Source: Martelella limonii (lineage in GTDB: Bacteria; Pseudomonadota; Alphaproteobacteria; Rhizobiales; Rhizobiaceae). From it: DNA of 54,382 bases. The stretch lies in the NCBI RefSeq assembly GCF_013344475.1, contig NZ_JABUOU010000013.1:1-54382 (forward strand), written 5' to 3'. Positions within the stretch are counted from its first letter, which is position 1. Each line of letters opens with the position of its first letter. The notes beneath the pieces are model-generated. The model searched no databases. It had not been told where the DNA came from and saw nothing but the letters and a program-made list of their open reading frames with translations. Below are positions 35,505-44,238 of the stretch, one piece after another. A program made the position numbers and the translations under genes.

Positions 35505-37193
35505 ATGCTTGACTGGCTCGTTACCACCCTGCGAGAAAATGTCGAAATACCGCTCTTTCTGGCGCTGTTCCTCGGCTACACGCTGGGGCGGGTCGAGATC
35601 GCCCGGATTTCGCTCGGCGACGTCACGGCGACGCTCCTCGCCGCACTCGTCATCGGGCAGATCGGCATTACGGTCAGCGACGACGTCAAGACGATCTTCT
35701 TCGTCTTCTATCTCTTTGCGGTCGGCTACAGCGCCGGCCCCCAATTCGTGCGCGGCCTCTTCTCGGGCGGTCTTCAGCAGGCCGCTTTCGCCGCAGTCGT
35801 CTGCCTGCTCAGCCTTGGCGGGGTCTATCTGGCTGTCAGGCTCGCCGGTTACGATGTCGGCATCGCCGCCGGGCTCTATGCGGGATCAACCACGACCTCT
35901 TCGGCTCTGGGGCTATCCGAAACGGCCATTTCCCAGTCCGCGCTTTCCGTGGCCGCAAAGACCAGCGCGACTGACATCCTGCCTGCGGCCTTCTCCATCA
36001 GCTATGTCATCGGCACGTTCGGCTCCGTGGTCATGCTCGGCATACTCGGACCGAAGCTCATCGGCGTAAATCTTGCCGAAGCCTGCCGCGACTACGTCAA
36101 GAGGAACGGCGGTTCCGGTGACCGCTCCGGGCGCGGTACGGCATGGCACCAGTATGTGGCGCGCGCCTATCGTGTCGATACCGGATCGCCGCTCGAGGGT
36201 CTGACGGTCGAACAGGCGGAGCATTTCTTCGAGGGACGCCGCCTGTTCATCCCGCGCATGCGACGCAAGGGACTGATCGGGGAAGCGCCGACATCGACGG
36301 TACTGGAGGCCGGCGATGTCGTGGCCTTCGCGGGCGAACGCCATGTGCTTCTCGGCGAGGTCAACGCGGTGCTGCACGAGGTCGACGATGCCGAGCTTCT
36401 CGGTGTCCAGGTCGAGGGCACGGACATCCTGATCACCGCAAAGAACATCCACCATCGCACGCTTGGCGAACTCGCCCAGTTGCCCGAGACGCGCGGCATC
36501 TTCCTGACCGGCATCCGCAGGGGCGCGATGTCGGTCGACATTCCGATCCTTGCCGACACCCGGCTCTATCGCGGCGACGTCGTCACCGTCGTCGGCCGCT
36601 CCGCCGATATCTCGATCATCGCCAAGACATTCGGCTATCTCGACCGGGAGACGAACCGCGCCGATATCGCATTTATTGCCGCGGCCATCGTCATCGGCGC
36701 GCTCGTCGGATCGCTGACACTCAAGATCGGCTCGGTTCCGCTGACGCTGTCGACGGCCGGCGGCGTGTTGCTGATCGGGCTGCTGTTCGGATGGCTGCGT
36801 TCCGTGCGGCCTGCCTTTGGCCGCGTGCCGCAGGCAACGACATGGTTCATGAACTCGATCGGCCTCAACATGTTCATCGCGGTGGTTGGCCTTTCGGCAG
36901 GCCCCGGCGTGGTTGCGGGCCTGAAGGAACTCGGTTTCGTTTTCGTGCTATGGAGTATTGCCGCAGCCGCGCTGCCGATGCTGCTGTCGATCTATATCGG
37001 CAAATACATATTCCGCTTCGACGATGCGATCCTGCTCGGCTGCTGTGCCGGGTCCCGCACGGCCGCCGCACCCCTTGCGATGATCACAGACCGCGCCGAA
37101 AGTCAGGTCCCGTCCCTCGGCTTTTCAGTTCCTTATGCAACCTCCAGCACGATCCTGACCTTGTTCGGCATCGTCATCGTGCTGATCAATTAG
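35505..37193 (+). CDS. AspT-family aspartate:alanine exchanger (AAE family transporter)
   Basis: An inner-membrane antiporter of 562 residues with two transmembrane bundles around a central cytoplasmic region. The centre (about residues 215-390) contains two RCK_C/TrkA_C-like domains (RAYRVDTGSPLEGLTV and QVEGTDILITAKNI regions). The signature motifs GSTTTSSALGLSETAI in the first half and GCCAGSRTAAAPLAM in the second half are typical of AspT. Family members exchange an amino acid for its decarboxylation product and so generate proton-motive force. Next to gadB the natural guess is glutamate/GABA exchange, but AspT itself uses aspartate/alanine, so the substrate is inferred. Confidence 0.9.
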   Translation: MLDWLVTTLRENVEIPLFLALFLGYTLGRVEIARISLGDVTATLLAALVIGQIGITVSDDVKTIFFVFYLFAVGYSAGPQFVRGLFSGGLQQAAFAAVVCLLSLGGVYLAVRLAGYDVGIAAGLYAGSTTTSSALGLSETAISQSALSVAAKTSATDILPAAFSISYVIGTFGSVVMLGILGPKLIGVNLAEACRDYVKRNGGSGDRSGRGTAWHQYVARAYRVDTGSPLEGLTVEQAEHFFEGRRLFIPRMRRKGLIGEAPTSTVLEAGDVVAFAGERHVLLGEVNAVLHEVDDAELLGVQVEGTDILITAKNIHHRTLGELAQLPETRGIFLTGIRRGAMSVDIPILADTRLYRGDVVTVVGRSADISIIAKTFGYLDRETNRADIAFIAAAIVIGALVGSLTLKIGSVPLTLSTAGGVLLIGLLFGWLRSVRPAFGRVPQATTWFMNSIGLNMFIAVVGLSAGPGVVAGLKELGFVFVLWSIAAAALPMLLSIYIGKYIFRFDDAILLGCCAGSRTAAAPLAMITDRAESQVPSLGFSVPYATSSTILTLFGIVIVLIN

Positions 37194-37278
37194 CCATGGA
37201 GCAGAGGGTCCTGATACATTCATTTGCGAAATCCCGGCTCAACCCCGTTTGGCATTGCCCGATTGTGAAGCACAGACG

Positions 37279-38115
37279 ATGAACCGCCCGGAAACAGACC
37301 GACTTGAAGAGGTGCGCGGTGCGTGGCCGTTCGTAACCCTGCGCCTTTACAACAGGGGCGGCCGGGCGCATCTCTGGCTTGCACGCGATCATCGCAAGGG
37401 GCTGTTTCGCCACAGGCGGGCGCTCGACGATATGCAAGCGCCTTTCTGGCAGACGGCGCGGTACAACTGGATCATGGGGCTGATCTTCGTCATCGGCTCG
37501 TCGCTGTTCATGCTCGGCAGCGCCATGGCGTTGTTTCCGGCCATGGTGAAGGGGTTGCCCGGCTGGACCACCAACGCGACCTTCTTCGCTGGCTCGGTCC
37601 CGTTCACCACGGCCGCCTATCTTCAGCTGTTCCAGGCCGCCAACACCGATGAGCGTTACACCAGCGGCCGCATGCGTCCTGCCCTCTTCGGATGGGACCC
37701 GGGGAGCCCCGGATGGCTCAGTTCCTCCACCCAGTTCATCGGCACGATCGCCTTCAATTTCAACACCTTCGACGCGATCCCCGTGCCTGAGGGATGGTTG
37801 CTGCAGAATACCGTGATCTGGCTTCCGGGCATGATCGGTTCGGTGCTGTTTCTGGTTTCGGCCTATCTCGCCTATATCGAGACGACGCACGCCCACAGCG
37901 CACGGCCCCGTCACGAAATCGCGTGGTGGATCGTCACCATCAACCTTGTCGGCTGCATCGCCTTCATGATCGCCTCGACCATCGCCTATGTGCCGCGCGG
38001 AACGGATCCGGCGTGGATGGTGAACGGCTCGAACGTCAATCTGTGGTTCGGGGCCTTCTGCTTCTTCACCGCGGCAGCCCTCAGCATGGTCGAGGCCCGG
38101 CATGCCGCACATTGA
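37279..38115 (+). CDS. YrhK-like integral membrane protein, unknown function
   Basis: A 278-residue inner-membrane protein. Segments around YNWIMGLIFVIGSSLFMLGSA and LPGMIGSVLFLVSAYLAYIE resemble the repeated two-helix YrhK unit, present here apparently twice, giving five to six transmembrane helices in total. The ATG at 37279 is preferred over an upstream in-frame TTG. It lies 85 bases after the exchanger gene in the same direction. No enzyme motif is visible. Position suggests membership of the acid/amine-stress block. Confidence 0.72.
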   Translation: MNRPETDRLEEVRGAWPFVTLRLYNRGGRAHLWLARDHRKGLFRHRRALDDMQAPFWQTARYNWIMGLIFVIGSSLFMLGSAMALFPAMVKGLPGWTTNATFFAGSVPFTTAAYLQLFQAANTDERYTSGRMRPALFGWDPGSPGWLSSSTQFIGTIAFNFNTFDAIPVPEGWLLQNTVIWLPGMIGSVLFLVSAYLAYIETTHAHSARPRHEIAWWIVTINLVGCIAFMIASTIAYVPRGTDPAWMVNGSNVNLWFGAFCFFTAAALSMVEARHAAH

Positions 38116-38267
38116 TCGATCGGCGCATTCAGATGAAGATGCGGTCATCGCAGGGACTGTTCATCCCGACAGGTGCCAACCGCCCCTCGCCCGGGCTAAG
38201 GTGCCGGGGCACGGCGGCAGCTTGGCCAACGGAATTCAAAGCAGGTTCAGTTTTCAGGAGGATACTC

Positions 38268-39356
38268 ATGTGCACGTCGTTACTTCTTAAGGATCTTTCG
38301 GGTTCCGTCTATGCTGGCCGCACGCTGGAGCTGCCGGCAGAACTGCCCTATCTCGTCGCTTACCTTCCCAAAGGTACCGCCTTGTCCTCCAAGGCCGGCA
38401 AACACGCGAAACTGGACTACGAGAGCCTCTACGATATCTTCGCGATCGTTGTTCCCAATGGCAGCGTGCAGGATCTCAAGGTGGTTGAAGGCCTCAATGA
38501 GGCCGGGCTGAACTTCAGCATTCTCGCCTTCTCCGATACCCATGGCCCGGACGACACCTTTGGCGAGGATGTTCCGGTGCTCTCCGCCATCGATCTCGGC
38601 ATGTGGATGCTCGCCCGCTTCTCGACGGTTGCCGAAGTCAAGCACGCCCTTGATGACCAGCCGATCCTCGTCGATGCACTCGAGGCCCTTGGCGGCGTGT
38701 TGCCACCGTTTCACTATACGGTCCACGACAGATCCGGCGCCTCGCTCGTCATCGAGTTTTTCAAGGGCGCGCGTCATGTCTTCGACAACCCGATCGGCGT
38801 GATGACCAACAGCCCGAGCTTCGACTGGCATCTGACCAATCTCAACAACTACACCCATCTGAGCAATGTCGATCATTCGACCGCGACCTTCCTCGGCGAG
38901 AATTTTGTCCAGCCGGATTCCGGCATTGCCGCCGTATCGCTGCCCTCCTCCGACACGGCTGTAGACCGTTTCGTCCGCGCCGTCTTCTATGCCAATTTTT
39001 CCGAAAAGACCGACGGGCAGGACGCGACGATCCGCCAGCTCGGCCATGTCATGAACAAGTTCGACCGCCCGAAAGGCGCAACCGTCTATTCCAGCGCCAA
39101 GGCAAGCGCCCTGACGAAATCCGCCGGCGCGCTGACCGGCCAGACCGAGACGCCGGAATTCATCACGGAATACACGTCATGGATCACACTGATCGATCTG
39201 GCGCGGAACACGATCTTCGTGCGCTCCTACAACAGTCTTTCCTATGTGAAATTCGAGATGGAAAAGCTCAGGGGCGCCAACGGCCCGAAAATCATTCCGC
39301 TCGAGGCCTTTGATCACACGGCCGAGGCCGCCGAGGGGCTGCTGCTGTCGCACTGA
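38268..39356 (+). CDS. Linear-amide C-N hydrolase, choloylglycine hydrolase / penicillin V acylase family
   Basis: A 362-residue Ntn hydrolase without a signal peptide. The sequence begins MCTSLLL, so Met removal exposes the nucleophile Cys2. Other family marks are YAGRTLEL near residue 16 and GVMTNSPSFDWHLTNLNNY, the counterpart of the substrate-pocket loop with the conserved Asn. The ATG at 38268 follows AGGAGG. The family hydrolyses bile-salt amides, penicillin V, or acyl-homoserine lactones. In a non-gut alphaproteobacterium the last, or another acyl-amide, seems likelier than bile salts. It lies 152 bases after the YrhK-like gene and may close the block that begins at gadB. Confidence 0.9.
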   Translation: MCTSLLLKDLSGSVYAGRTLELPAELPYLVAYLPKGTALSSKAGKHAKLDYESLYDIFAIVVPNGSVQDLKVVEGLNEAGLNFSILAFSDTHGPDDTFGEDVPVLSAIDLGMWMLARFSTVAEVKHALDDQPILVDALEALGGVLPPFHYTVHDRSGASLVIEFFKGARHVFDNPIGVMTNSPSFDWHLTNLNNYTHLSNVDHSTATFLGENFVQPDSGIAAVSLPSSDTAVDRFVRAVFYANFSEKTDGQDATIRQLGHVMNKFDRPKGATVYSSAKASALTKSAGALTGQTETPEFITEYTSWITLIDLARNTIFVRSYNSLSYVKFEMEKLRGANGPKIIPLEAFDHTAEAAEGLLLSH

Positions 39357-39462
39357 ATGGTTCGAAAGGGTCGCAACGCATCCTTTTGATCTGCCGGTCT
39401 CATATGCGGAGGAACTCTGTGACTGGCATGCCCGAAAGGGCTTTGATGCATCCCTGATAGGA

Positions 39463-39777
39463 TTATGGCCGCTCCCGGAGAATTTCGTAAGGTGCGCTGC
39501 CCTTGAAGGCTCCTCCATGAAGCCTGGCGAGGTTATAAAACTTCTCCCATTCGTCGAGCCTGGCTTTGAGGTCGACATCACCTTTGTAAGACAGCAAGTG
39601 ATAAAATCCTGCTGATCGGTTCTGTGCGAGCGCTCGACCTTCCCGTTCAGTTGTGGCGATGCGGGTTTGATGTAGACATGCCGGATGCCCTGATCTTCGA
39701 CGTGCCAATGGAATTTGGCCTGGAACTCGTGCCCATTGTCGGTTCTGACCTCCGGGACACGATCCAATCAAACACGA
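39463..39777 (-). pseudogene. Transposase remnant, IS481-type, 5'-truncated and frameshifted
   Basis: Reading right to left, one frame encodes VRTDNGHEFQAKFHWH and then SPQLNGKVERSHRTDQQ, the DDE/rve core around the second Asp and the catalytic Glu (NGKVERSH). At about 39605-39610 the continuation moves to another frame (FYHLLSYKGDVDLKARLDEW, then LHGGAFKGSAPYEILRERP), which is the usual C-terminal end. The N-terminal half, including the first catalytic Asp and the HTH, is absent. I see no terminal inverted repeats. It marks an old insertion between the choloylglycine-hydrolase gene and the TRAP operon. Confidence 0.8.
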
Positions 39778-39798
39778 TGCCGCGCCGGTGGCGCGGCA
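39778..39798 (-). terminator. Putative terminator of the TRAP operon
   Basis: A perfect 9-base stem (TGCCGCGCC/GGCGCGGCA) with a three-base loop lies about 30 bases downstream of the TRAP binding-protein stop on the minus strand. The following minus-strand sequence is T-rich only in part (TCGTGTTTGATT), so termination may be imperfect. It also coincides with the truncated edge of the transposase remnant. Confidence 0.55.
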
Positions 39799-39829
39799 TC
39801 GGAGTAACGTCAATAGAATATCCGCCTGC

Positions 39830-40843
39830 TCAAAGAGGTTGACCGGCAGCCTTCTCGAGCGCTGCCCATGTTTCGGGACTGAACTTTTCCTTCCACTCCG
39901 CATAGAAGCCGCTTTCCGTCAGTTTCTCGCGGAAGCTCGCAATATCCGGTTCGGTGAAGGTGATGCCTTTTGCCATCAGGGTCTCGGTCGAGGTCTTCTC
40001 GTCATTGACGAGACTCTGGCGAACGCGGTCCGCGGCGTCATTGCACTCCTCGAGTACAATGTCATAGCTCTCCTTGGGGAGCCTTTCCAGGAATGCAGGA
40101 TTCATCGTCAGCCAGAAGCCGTCCCACATATGGTTTGTCATGGCGATATACTTCGTCACCTCATAGAGCTTCGAATTGAGGATGACGTTGAGCGGCCCTT
40201 CGGTTCCGTCCACGATCTTCGTTTGCAGCGAAGGATAAACTTCGGAAAAATTGAGCGGCGTCGGAAGCGCCCCCAGCGATCGGAACAAACCGACATAAAG
40301 GGGGCTTTGCGGAACCCGCAGTTTCACGCCGTCGAGGTCGTCAACCGCTTCGACAGGCTTGTTCGTGAGCACCTGCCTGAAGCCAAGGTCGAGCACCTTG
40401 CCGAAAGGCTCGAGGCCAACCGCGCGAACACTGGCCTTGATCTGATCGCCGAGTTCACCGTCCATCGCCTTCCAGACGGCTTCATAACTGTCAAAGGCGA
40501 AGGGGATGCCGCTGATCGCTGCATCGGGGGACACATTCGCCAGGATCGCGGACGTCAGATAATAGCCCTCGACCGCCCCGGACTTGACCGGACCGATCAT
40601 GCTCGTTCCGGCGCCGAGTGCACTGTTGGGAAAAATCTGGAACTCGACGGTACCGTTCGTACGCTCCTTGATCCGCTCTGCGGCCACAAGAATTTCCCTG
40701 ACGGTCGGATCGGTGAGCGGTCCGTCAGTCCCGATCTTGAATATGTACTCTGCAGCATAGGCGCGACCAAATTGCAGCACAAACGGTGTCGCCAGCGCGC
40801 CGATGGCTCCGAGTTTGATGGCCTCTCTTCTAGACAAACGCAT
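39830..40843 (-). CDS. TRAP transporter substrate-binding protein (DctP family)
   Basis: The periplasmic solute receptor of a TRAP carboxylate importer, 337 residues. The N-terminus MRLSRREAIKLGAIGALATPF has a twin-arginine-like pair before the hydrophobic signal, with cleavage near AYA-AEY. Family features include the ALGAG loop region, the conserved Arg in VKLRVPQSPLYV that binds the ligand carboxylate, and the GTEGPLN segment. The ATG at 40843 follows GGGAGG and is preferred over the ATG at 40858. It lies 34 bases after the fused permease gene. The substrate is an organic acid, not identified. Confidence 0.92.
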   Translation of the reverse strand: MRLSRREAIKLGAIGALATPFVLQFGRAYAAEYIFKIGTDGPLTDPTVREILVAAERIKERTNGTVEFQIFPNSALGAGTSMIGPVKSGAVEGYYLTSAILANVSPDAAISGIPFAFDSYEAVWKAMDGELGDQIKASVRAVGLEPFGKVLDLGFRQVLTNKPVEAVDDLDGVKLRVPQSPLYVGLFRSLGALPTPLNFSEVYPSLQTKIVDGTEGPLNVILNSKLYEVTKYIAMTNHMWDGFWLTMNPAFLERLPKESYDIVLEECNDAADRVRQSLVNDEKTSTETLMAKGITFTEPDIASFREKLTESGFYAEWKEKFSPETWAALEKAAGQPL

Positions 40844-40877
40844 TGTGTATCCTCCCATTCAGTAAGCCAGTGGTTGA

Positions 40878-42749
40878 TCAAAGAAGCGCGGTCGATGTGA
40901 TCGGCAGCGCTGCAATGAGAATGAGCCCGAGAAAGAGGGCGATGAGATAAACCATGAAAGGACGCATGCCTTCACGCGGGTCGACATTCGAAACGGCGCA
41001 GGCAATGAAGTAACCGACGCCGAATGGCGGCGTGAACAGGCCTATGCCCATCGAGAAAACGGTCACCATCGCATAATGCACCTGATTGATGCCCAGGGCT
41101 GCTGCAGCGGGAAACAGCAGCGGAGCGAAAAGGACCATGGCCGGCAATCCTTCAAGCGCTGCGCCGAGAACGACGAACAAGACGATCGACATCGCCATGA
41201 AACCCGCAGCCCCACCCGGCGTGGCAAGGGCGAGCTCTACAAGCTGCCCCGAGAAACCCGACTGGGCGAGCGCAAACGACATTCCGGTGACGCCGCCGAG
41301 GACGAGGAGTATTGCGGAGGTCAGGCTTGCCGCGTCCACGCAGGCGCGCCAGAAACTGGCCATGAAGGCAGGCAGGCGTCGAAGGTTCAACAGCAGACCG
41401 AAAAGAATCGTGTAGACCACGCCGATGGTCGCAACTTCTGTCGCGGTCGCTATGCCTTCGACAACGGCGCCGCGTATGATGAAAGGCAATATGATGGCCG
41501 GCAATGATGCCAGAAGAAGCCGGCCAGTGCCGCGAATATTGCGCCTTGCGCCCGTTGGTTTGGCTTCTTTTGCGCTGCGGAAATAGACAACGATGCACAG
41601 GACGATGGCCATGATGATGGCGGGCAGCAGGCCGCCGGCAAACAGTGCCTGGATCGAGACGGTCGTGACCGAGCCGATTGCGATCAAAACGATGCTGGGC
41701 GGGACGGTCTCCGACTGAATGCCGGTTGCCGTGAGCAATGCGACTGCCTCGCCGGGACTATGTCCTCGTTTTTTCATTTCCGGAATAAGCGCCGGCGCAA
41801 TCGCCGCCATATCGGCTGCCTTGGAGCCGGAAATGCCCGACATGAGGAACATCGCGATAATCATTACGTAGTTGAGGCCACCGCGCAGATTGCCAACGAT
41901 AAGACCGAGAAAATCCACCAGCGATTTGGCCATGCCCGTGATGCCCATCAGCGATCCAAGCAGAATAAAGCCAGGAATCGAGAGCATGAGCACCGACGAA
42001 AGGCCTGCTTCCATCCGTGCAGCGACGATGGAGATCGGGCTGTAGGTCGCCAGACCGATATAGCTGTAGGTGGAGAGAAAGAAGGCCGCTGCGATGGGCA
42101 GTCCCGCGAGTACGCTGCCGCCCAGGAGGATGACGAAAAAGACGATCAGGTTCAATCTCCCGATCACCGGTGTCGCGATCCCGCCGAGCACTGCGATCGC
42201 CGCTATGGCGCCAATCAGGAGGAGCGCAGGAAAGAGAACGCCTTTCTTGGGCGTATGCAGGAATTTGACGAGCGCCATGAATGCCAGCGCGAAGCACCCG
42301 ACTGGCAGCGCGAAGCCCTGCCACGCCATCGGAATGCCGAGCGACGGGGTGCCGATGATGAAGCCGTCCATGGCCTGCGTGATGCCTGGCGGCACCAGTG
42401 CGCCGAAGATGATGATTTCTCCGAGATTGGCTGCGATCTCGAGGACGCGCCGCGCCTGCGGCCCGACCGACCCCAAGAGAAGTTTCATCGCCATGTGCTG
42501 GGAGCGGTGATAGGCGACCACGGAGCCGATCATCGTCAGCCACACGAAGTTGAGCGCCACGAGGTCATCCGTCCAGGTCAGCGGGTAGTGAAGCAGATAG
42601 CGCGCCACGACTGCTGCCAGCAGGAGAAGCGACAGCGTCAGGATGAGAGAGCCCGACAAGATCTCACAGATCTTCACGAGTGCGTCGCGTATCATCGACA
42701 ACGCACGCAACGGGGCCGACAATCGAATACCGGCGCCGTCCATAGCCAT
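40878..42749 (-). CDS. Fused TRAP transporter permease (DctQ-DctM)
   Basis: A 623-residue inner-membrane protein. About residues 1-170 form the small four-helix DctQ unit (with LTWTDDLVALNFVWLTMIGSV), followed by linker helices and then the large 12-helix DctM unit from about residue 200, containing the MSGISGSKAADMAAIAPALIP and GIGLFTPPFGVGYF motifs. In most TRAP systems Q and M are separate genes; fusions are a known variant. The start ATG at 42749 has GGGAGGAG just upstream, so the ten-residue extension to 42779 is rejected. Confidence 0.93.
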   Translation of the reverse strand: MAMDGAGIRLSAPLRALSMIRDALVKICEILSGSLILTLSLLLLAAVVARYLLHYPLTWTDDLVALNFVWLTMIGSVVAYHRSQHMAMKLLLGSVGPQARRVLEIAANLGEIIIFGALVPPGITQAMDGFIIGTPSLGIPMAWQGFALPVGCFALAFMALVKFLHTPKKGVLFPALLLIGAIAAIAVLGGIATPVIGRLNLIVFFVILLGGSVLAGLPIAAAFFLSTYSYIGLATYSPISIVAARMEAGLSSVLMLSIPGFILLGSLMGITGMAKSLVDFLGLIVGNLRGGLNYVMIIAMFLMSGISGSKAADMAAIAPALIPEMKKRGHSPGEAVALLTATGIQSETVPPSIVLIAIGSVTTVSIQALFAGGLLPAIIMAIVLCIVVYFRSAKEAKPTGARRNIRGTGRLLLASLPAIILPFIIRGAVVEGIATATEVATIGVVYTILFGLLLNLRRLPAFMASFWRACVDAASLTSAILLVLGGVTGMSFALAQSGFSGQLVELALATPGGAAGFMAMSIVLFVVLGAALEGLPAMVLFAPLLFPAAAALGINQVHYAMVTVFSMGIGLFTPPFGVGYFIACAVSNVDPREGMRPFMVYLIALFLGLILIAALPITSTALL

Positions 42750-43356
42750 GGGCTCCTCCCTTTCAACCGAGTTCGTCATATCGAGCTCGCCTCCACCCTT
42801 TGCTGCAAAACAGCTGGTTTATAATACCGTTTCCCCGCCTAGTTCGTGGCCCGCGGCAAGCTTTGTCGCAACGGGAGACTATCCGATTTTCGCCACGTGA
42901 AATTGGCTTTCGCTCAAAGCTTCAACCCGATCGGCGCCATGACAGAGGGCAATTTCCAATCGGCTGGCCAAACACCTGCGTTCTTGCGCGGTGGCGCTGT
43001 CGTGCGCAATTGCCGACGTGATGTCCTGCCGGTCAATTCAGCGCCCGGCACACAATGCACGCGCGTCATTGATGGGGCGTCAGAGAAGGATCGAAGAGGG
43101 GAGGAGGCGGGAAGCGCGCATGTCTCGCGAGCGCAAGTAGAGATCGCCCGCTTGTCCTCCAGGTGCCCTTGGCGCCTGTCGTGAACCGCGGACATATGTC
43201 CCGGTCAGCCTGGATAGGACTTGTGCCTGCCAGAAATGCGCGCACGCAACGCCGCCGGAGACGCCGGCCGCAACTCGGAACTGGCGCTGCAGGCTGAAGT
43301 CGTTTCATGCCTGCCACGCCCGCAGCGCAAACTGCGGGTTGGCGCTCTCTCGGCAA
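42750..43356. other. Gene-free stretch between the TRAP operon and the dehydrogenase gene
   Basis: About 600 bases with no recognisable gene in any frame. The part next to the TRAP start (42800-42830) contains an AT-rich patch that may be its promoter. The part from about 43040 to 43350 is GC-rich with coding-like base composition but no identifiable protein, so it could be a decayed gene. Confidence 0.4.
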
Positions 43357-44229
43357 TCAGCCCAAAATGGAAATCAGTTGCGGCACAAAGTCCGAAGCAT
43401 GACCGTTGCGCACCGGTGTTTCGTAGGTTTCCCGAACCGAGCGGGCAATTGTCGAGGGCGTGCCGAGCGCGTCTGCGACCTGACAGTAGTAGTCGATGTC
43501 CTTGAAGGCATTGGCAAGCGTGAACTGGAAGGACGATGCATCCTGTTGCAGGATGAAAGGCGCAAGCCTGTTCAAAATGACACCGGCTCCCCCGCCATGA
43601 GCGAGGACATCGTTCAGGACCGCAGGGTCGATACCGGCGCGATTGGACGCTGCTGCCGCTTCGCTGAGAACCGCCGAGAAGCCGAGCGAGACGAAATTGT
43701 GCAGAAGCTTCATCGTATGGCCAGCCCCTTGCGGCCCGGCATAGGTGATGTTCTCGGCGAACGATTTCAGGAGTTCCTTCTTCTCGTCATAGAGCAATCT
43801 TTCGCCACCGACGATGAGGTTCAAGCGCCCTTCTGCCGCTTCTTTCGGCGTGCGCGTCATCGGCGCGTCGAGCATTTTGCCACCGGCATCCTCGATCATG
43901 ACCGCGAACTTGCGGGTGGAGTCCGGGAGTGCCGTCGAACAATCGATGACAACAGTTCCGGGCTGCATGCCCGCCAGAATGCCTTCACTGCCGCCGATCA
44001 CCTGTTCGACCTGGAATGACCCGGTCAGGCAGAGGATCAGGGTCGCGCATTTTGCCGCGAGTTCCGACGGCGTCGTCGCAACCCAGGCGCCGCCCGCCCG
44101 CAGGGTCTCTGTCGGCTGGTTTCCGGGGTGGTCGACAAAGCCGATCGAATAACCACTCTTTTGCACATTGGAAGCGATCCCGTGACCCATGAGGCCAACG
44201 CCAACGATACCGATCATCTCGCTTTTCAT
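43357..44229 (-). CDS. NAD(P)-dependent beta-hydroxyacid dehydrogenase (HIBDH / tartronate-semialdehyde reductase family)
   Basis: A 290-residue cytoplasmic oxidoreductase. It has the Rossmann motif GVGLMGHGIA at the N-terminus and the catalytic Lys174 in GPQGAGHTMKLLHN. The substrate-recognition segment reads DAPMTRTPKEAAEG (from D121), where most members have DAPVSGGxxGA, so the carboxylate pocket differs from typical 3-hydroxyisobutyrate or tartronate-semialdehyde enzymes. The ATG at 44229 follows AGGAG; a TTG at 44235 is an alternative. It lies nine bases after the semialdehyde dehydrogenase gene. It may interconvert a hydroxyacid with a semialdehyde handled by that neighbour. Confidence 0.88.
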   Translation of the reverse strand: MKSEMIGIVGVGLMGHGIASNVQKSGYSIGFVDHPGNQPTETLRAGGAWVATTPSELAAKCATLILCLTGSFQVEQVIGGSEGILAGMQPGTVVIDCSTALPDSTRKFAVMIEDAGGKMLDAPMTRTPKEAAEGRLNLIVGGERLLYDEKKELLKSFAENITYAGPQGAGHTMKLLHNFVSLGFSAVLSEAAAASNRAGIDPAVLNDVLAHGGGAGVILNRLAPFILQQDASSFQFTLANAFKDIDYYCQVADALGTPSTIARSVRETYETPVRNGHASDFVPQLISILG

Positions 44230-44238
44230 TGCCAACTC

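Noticed and set aside
37794-39356. Choloylglycine-hydrolase gene starting at 37794
   Set aside because: The family needs Cys at position 2; only the ATG at 38268, with AGGAGG upstream, gives this.
38268-39356. True bile-salt hydrolase
   Set aside because: The family fits, but bile-salt, penicillin and AHL acylases share these motifs and nothing here points to bile salts, so only the family is called.
43066-43356. Small 96-codon minus-strand gene in the 607-base gap
   Set aside because: Arg/Pro-rich composition with no family resemblance and no clear ribosome site.
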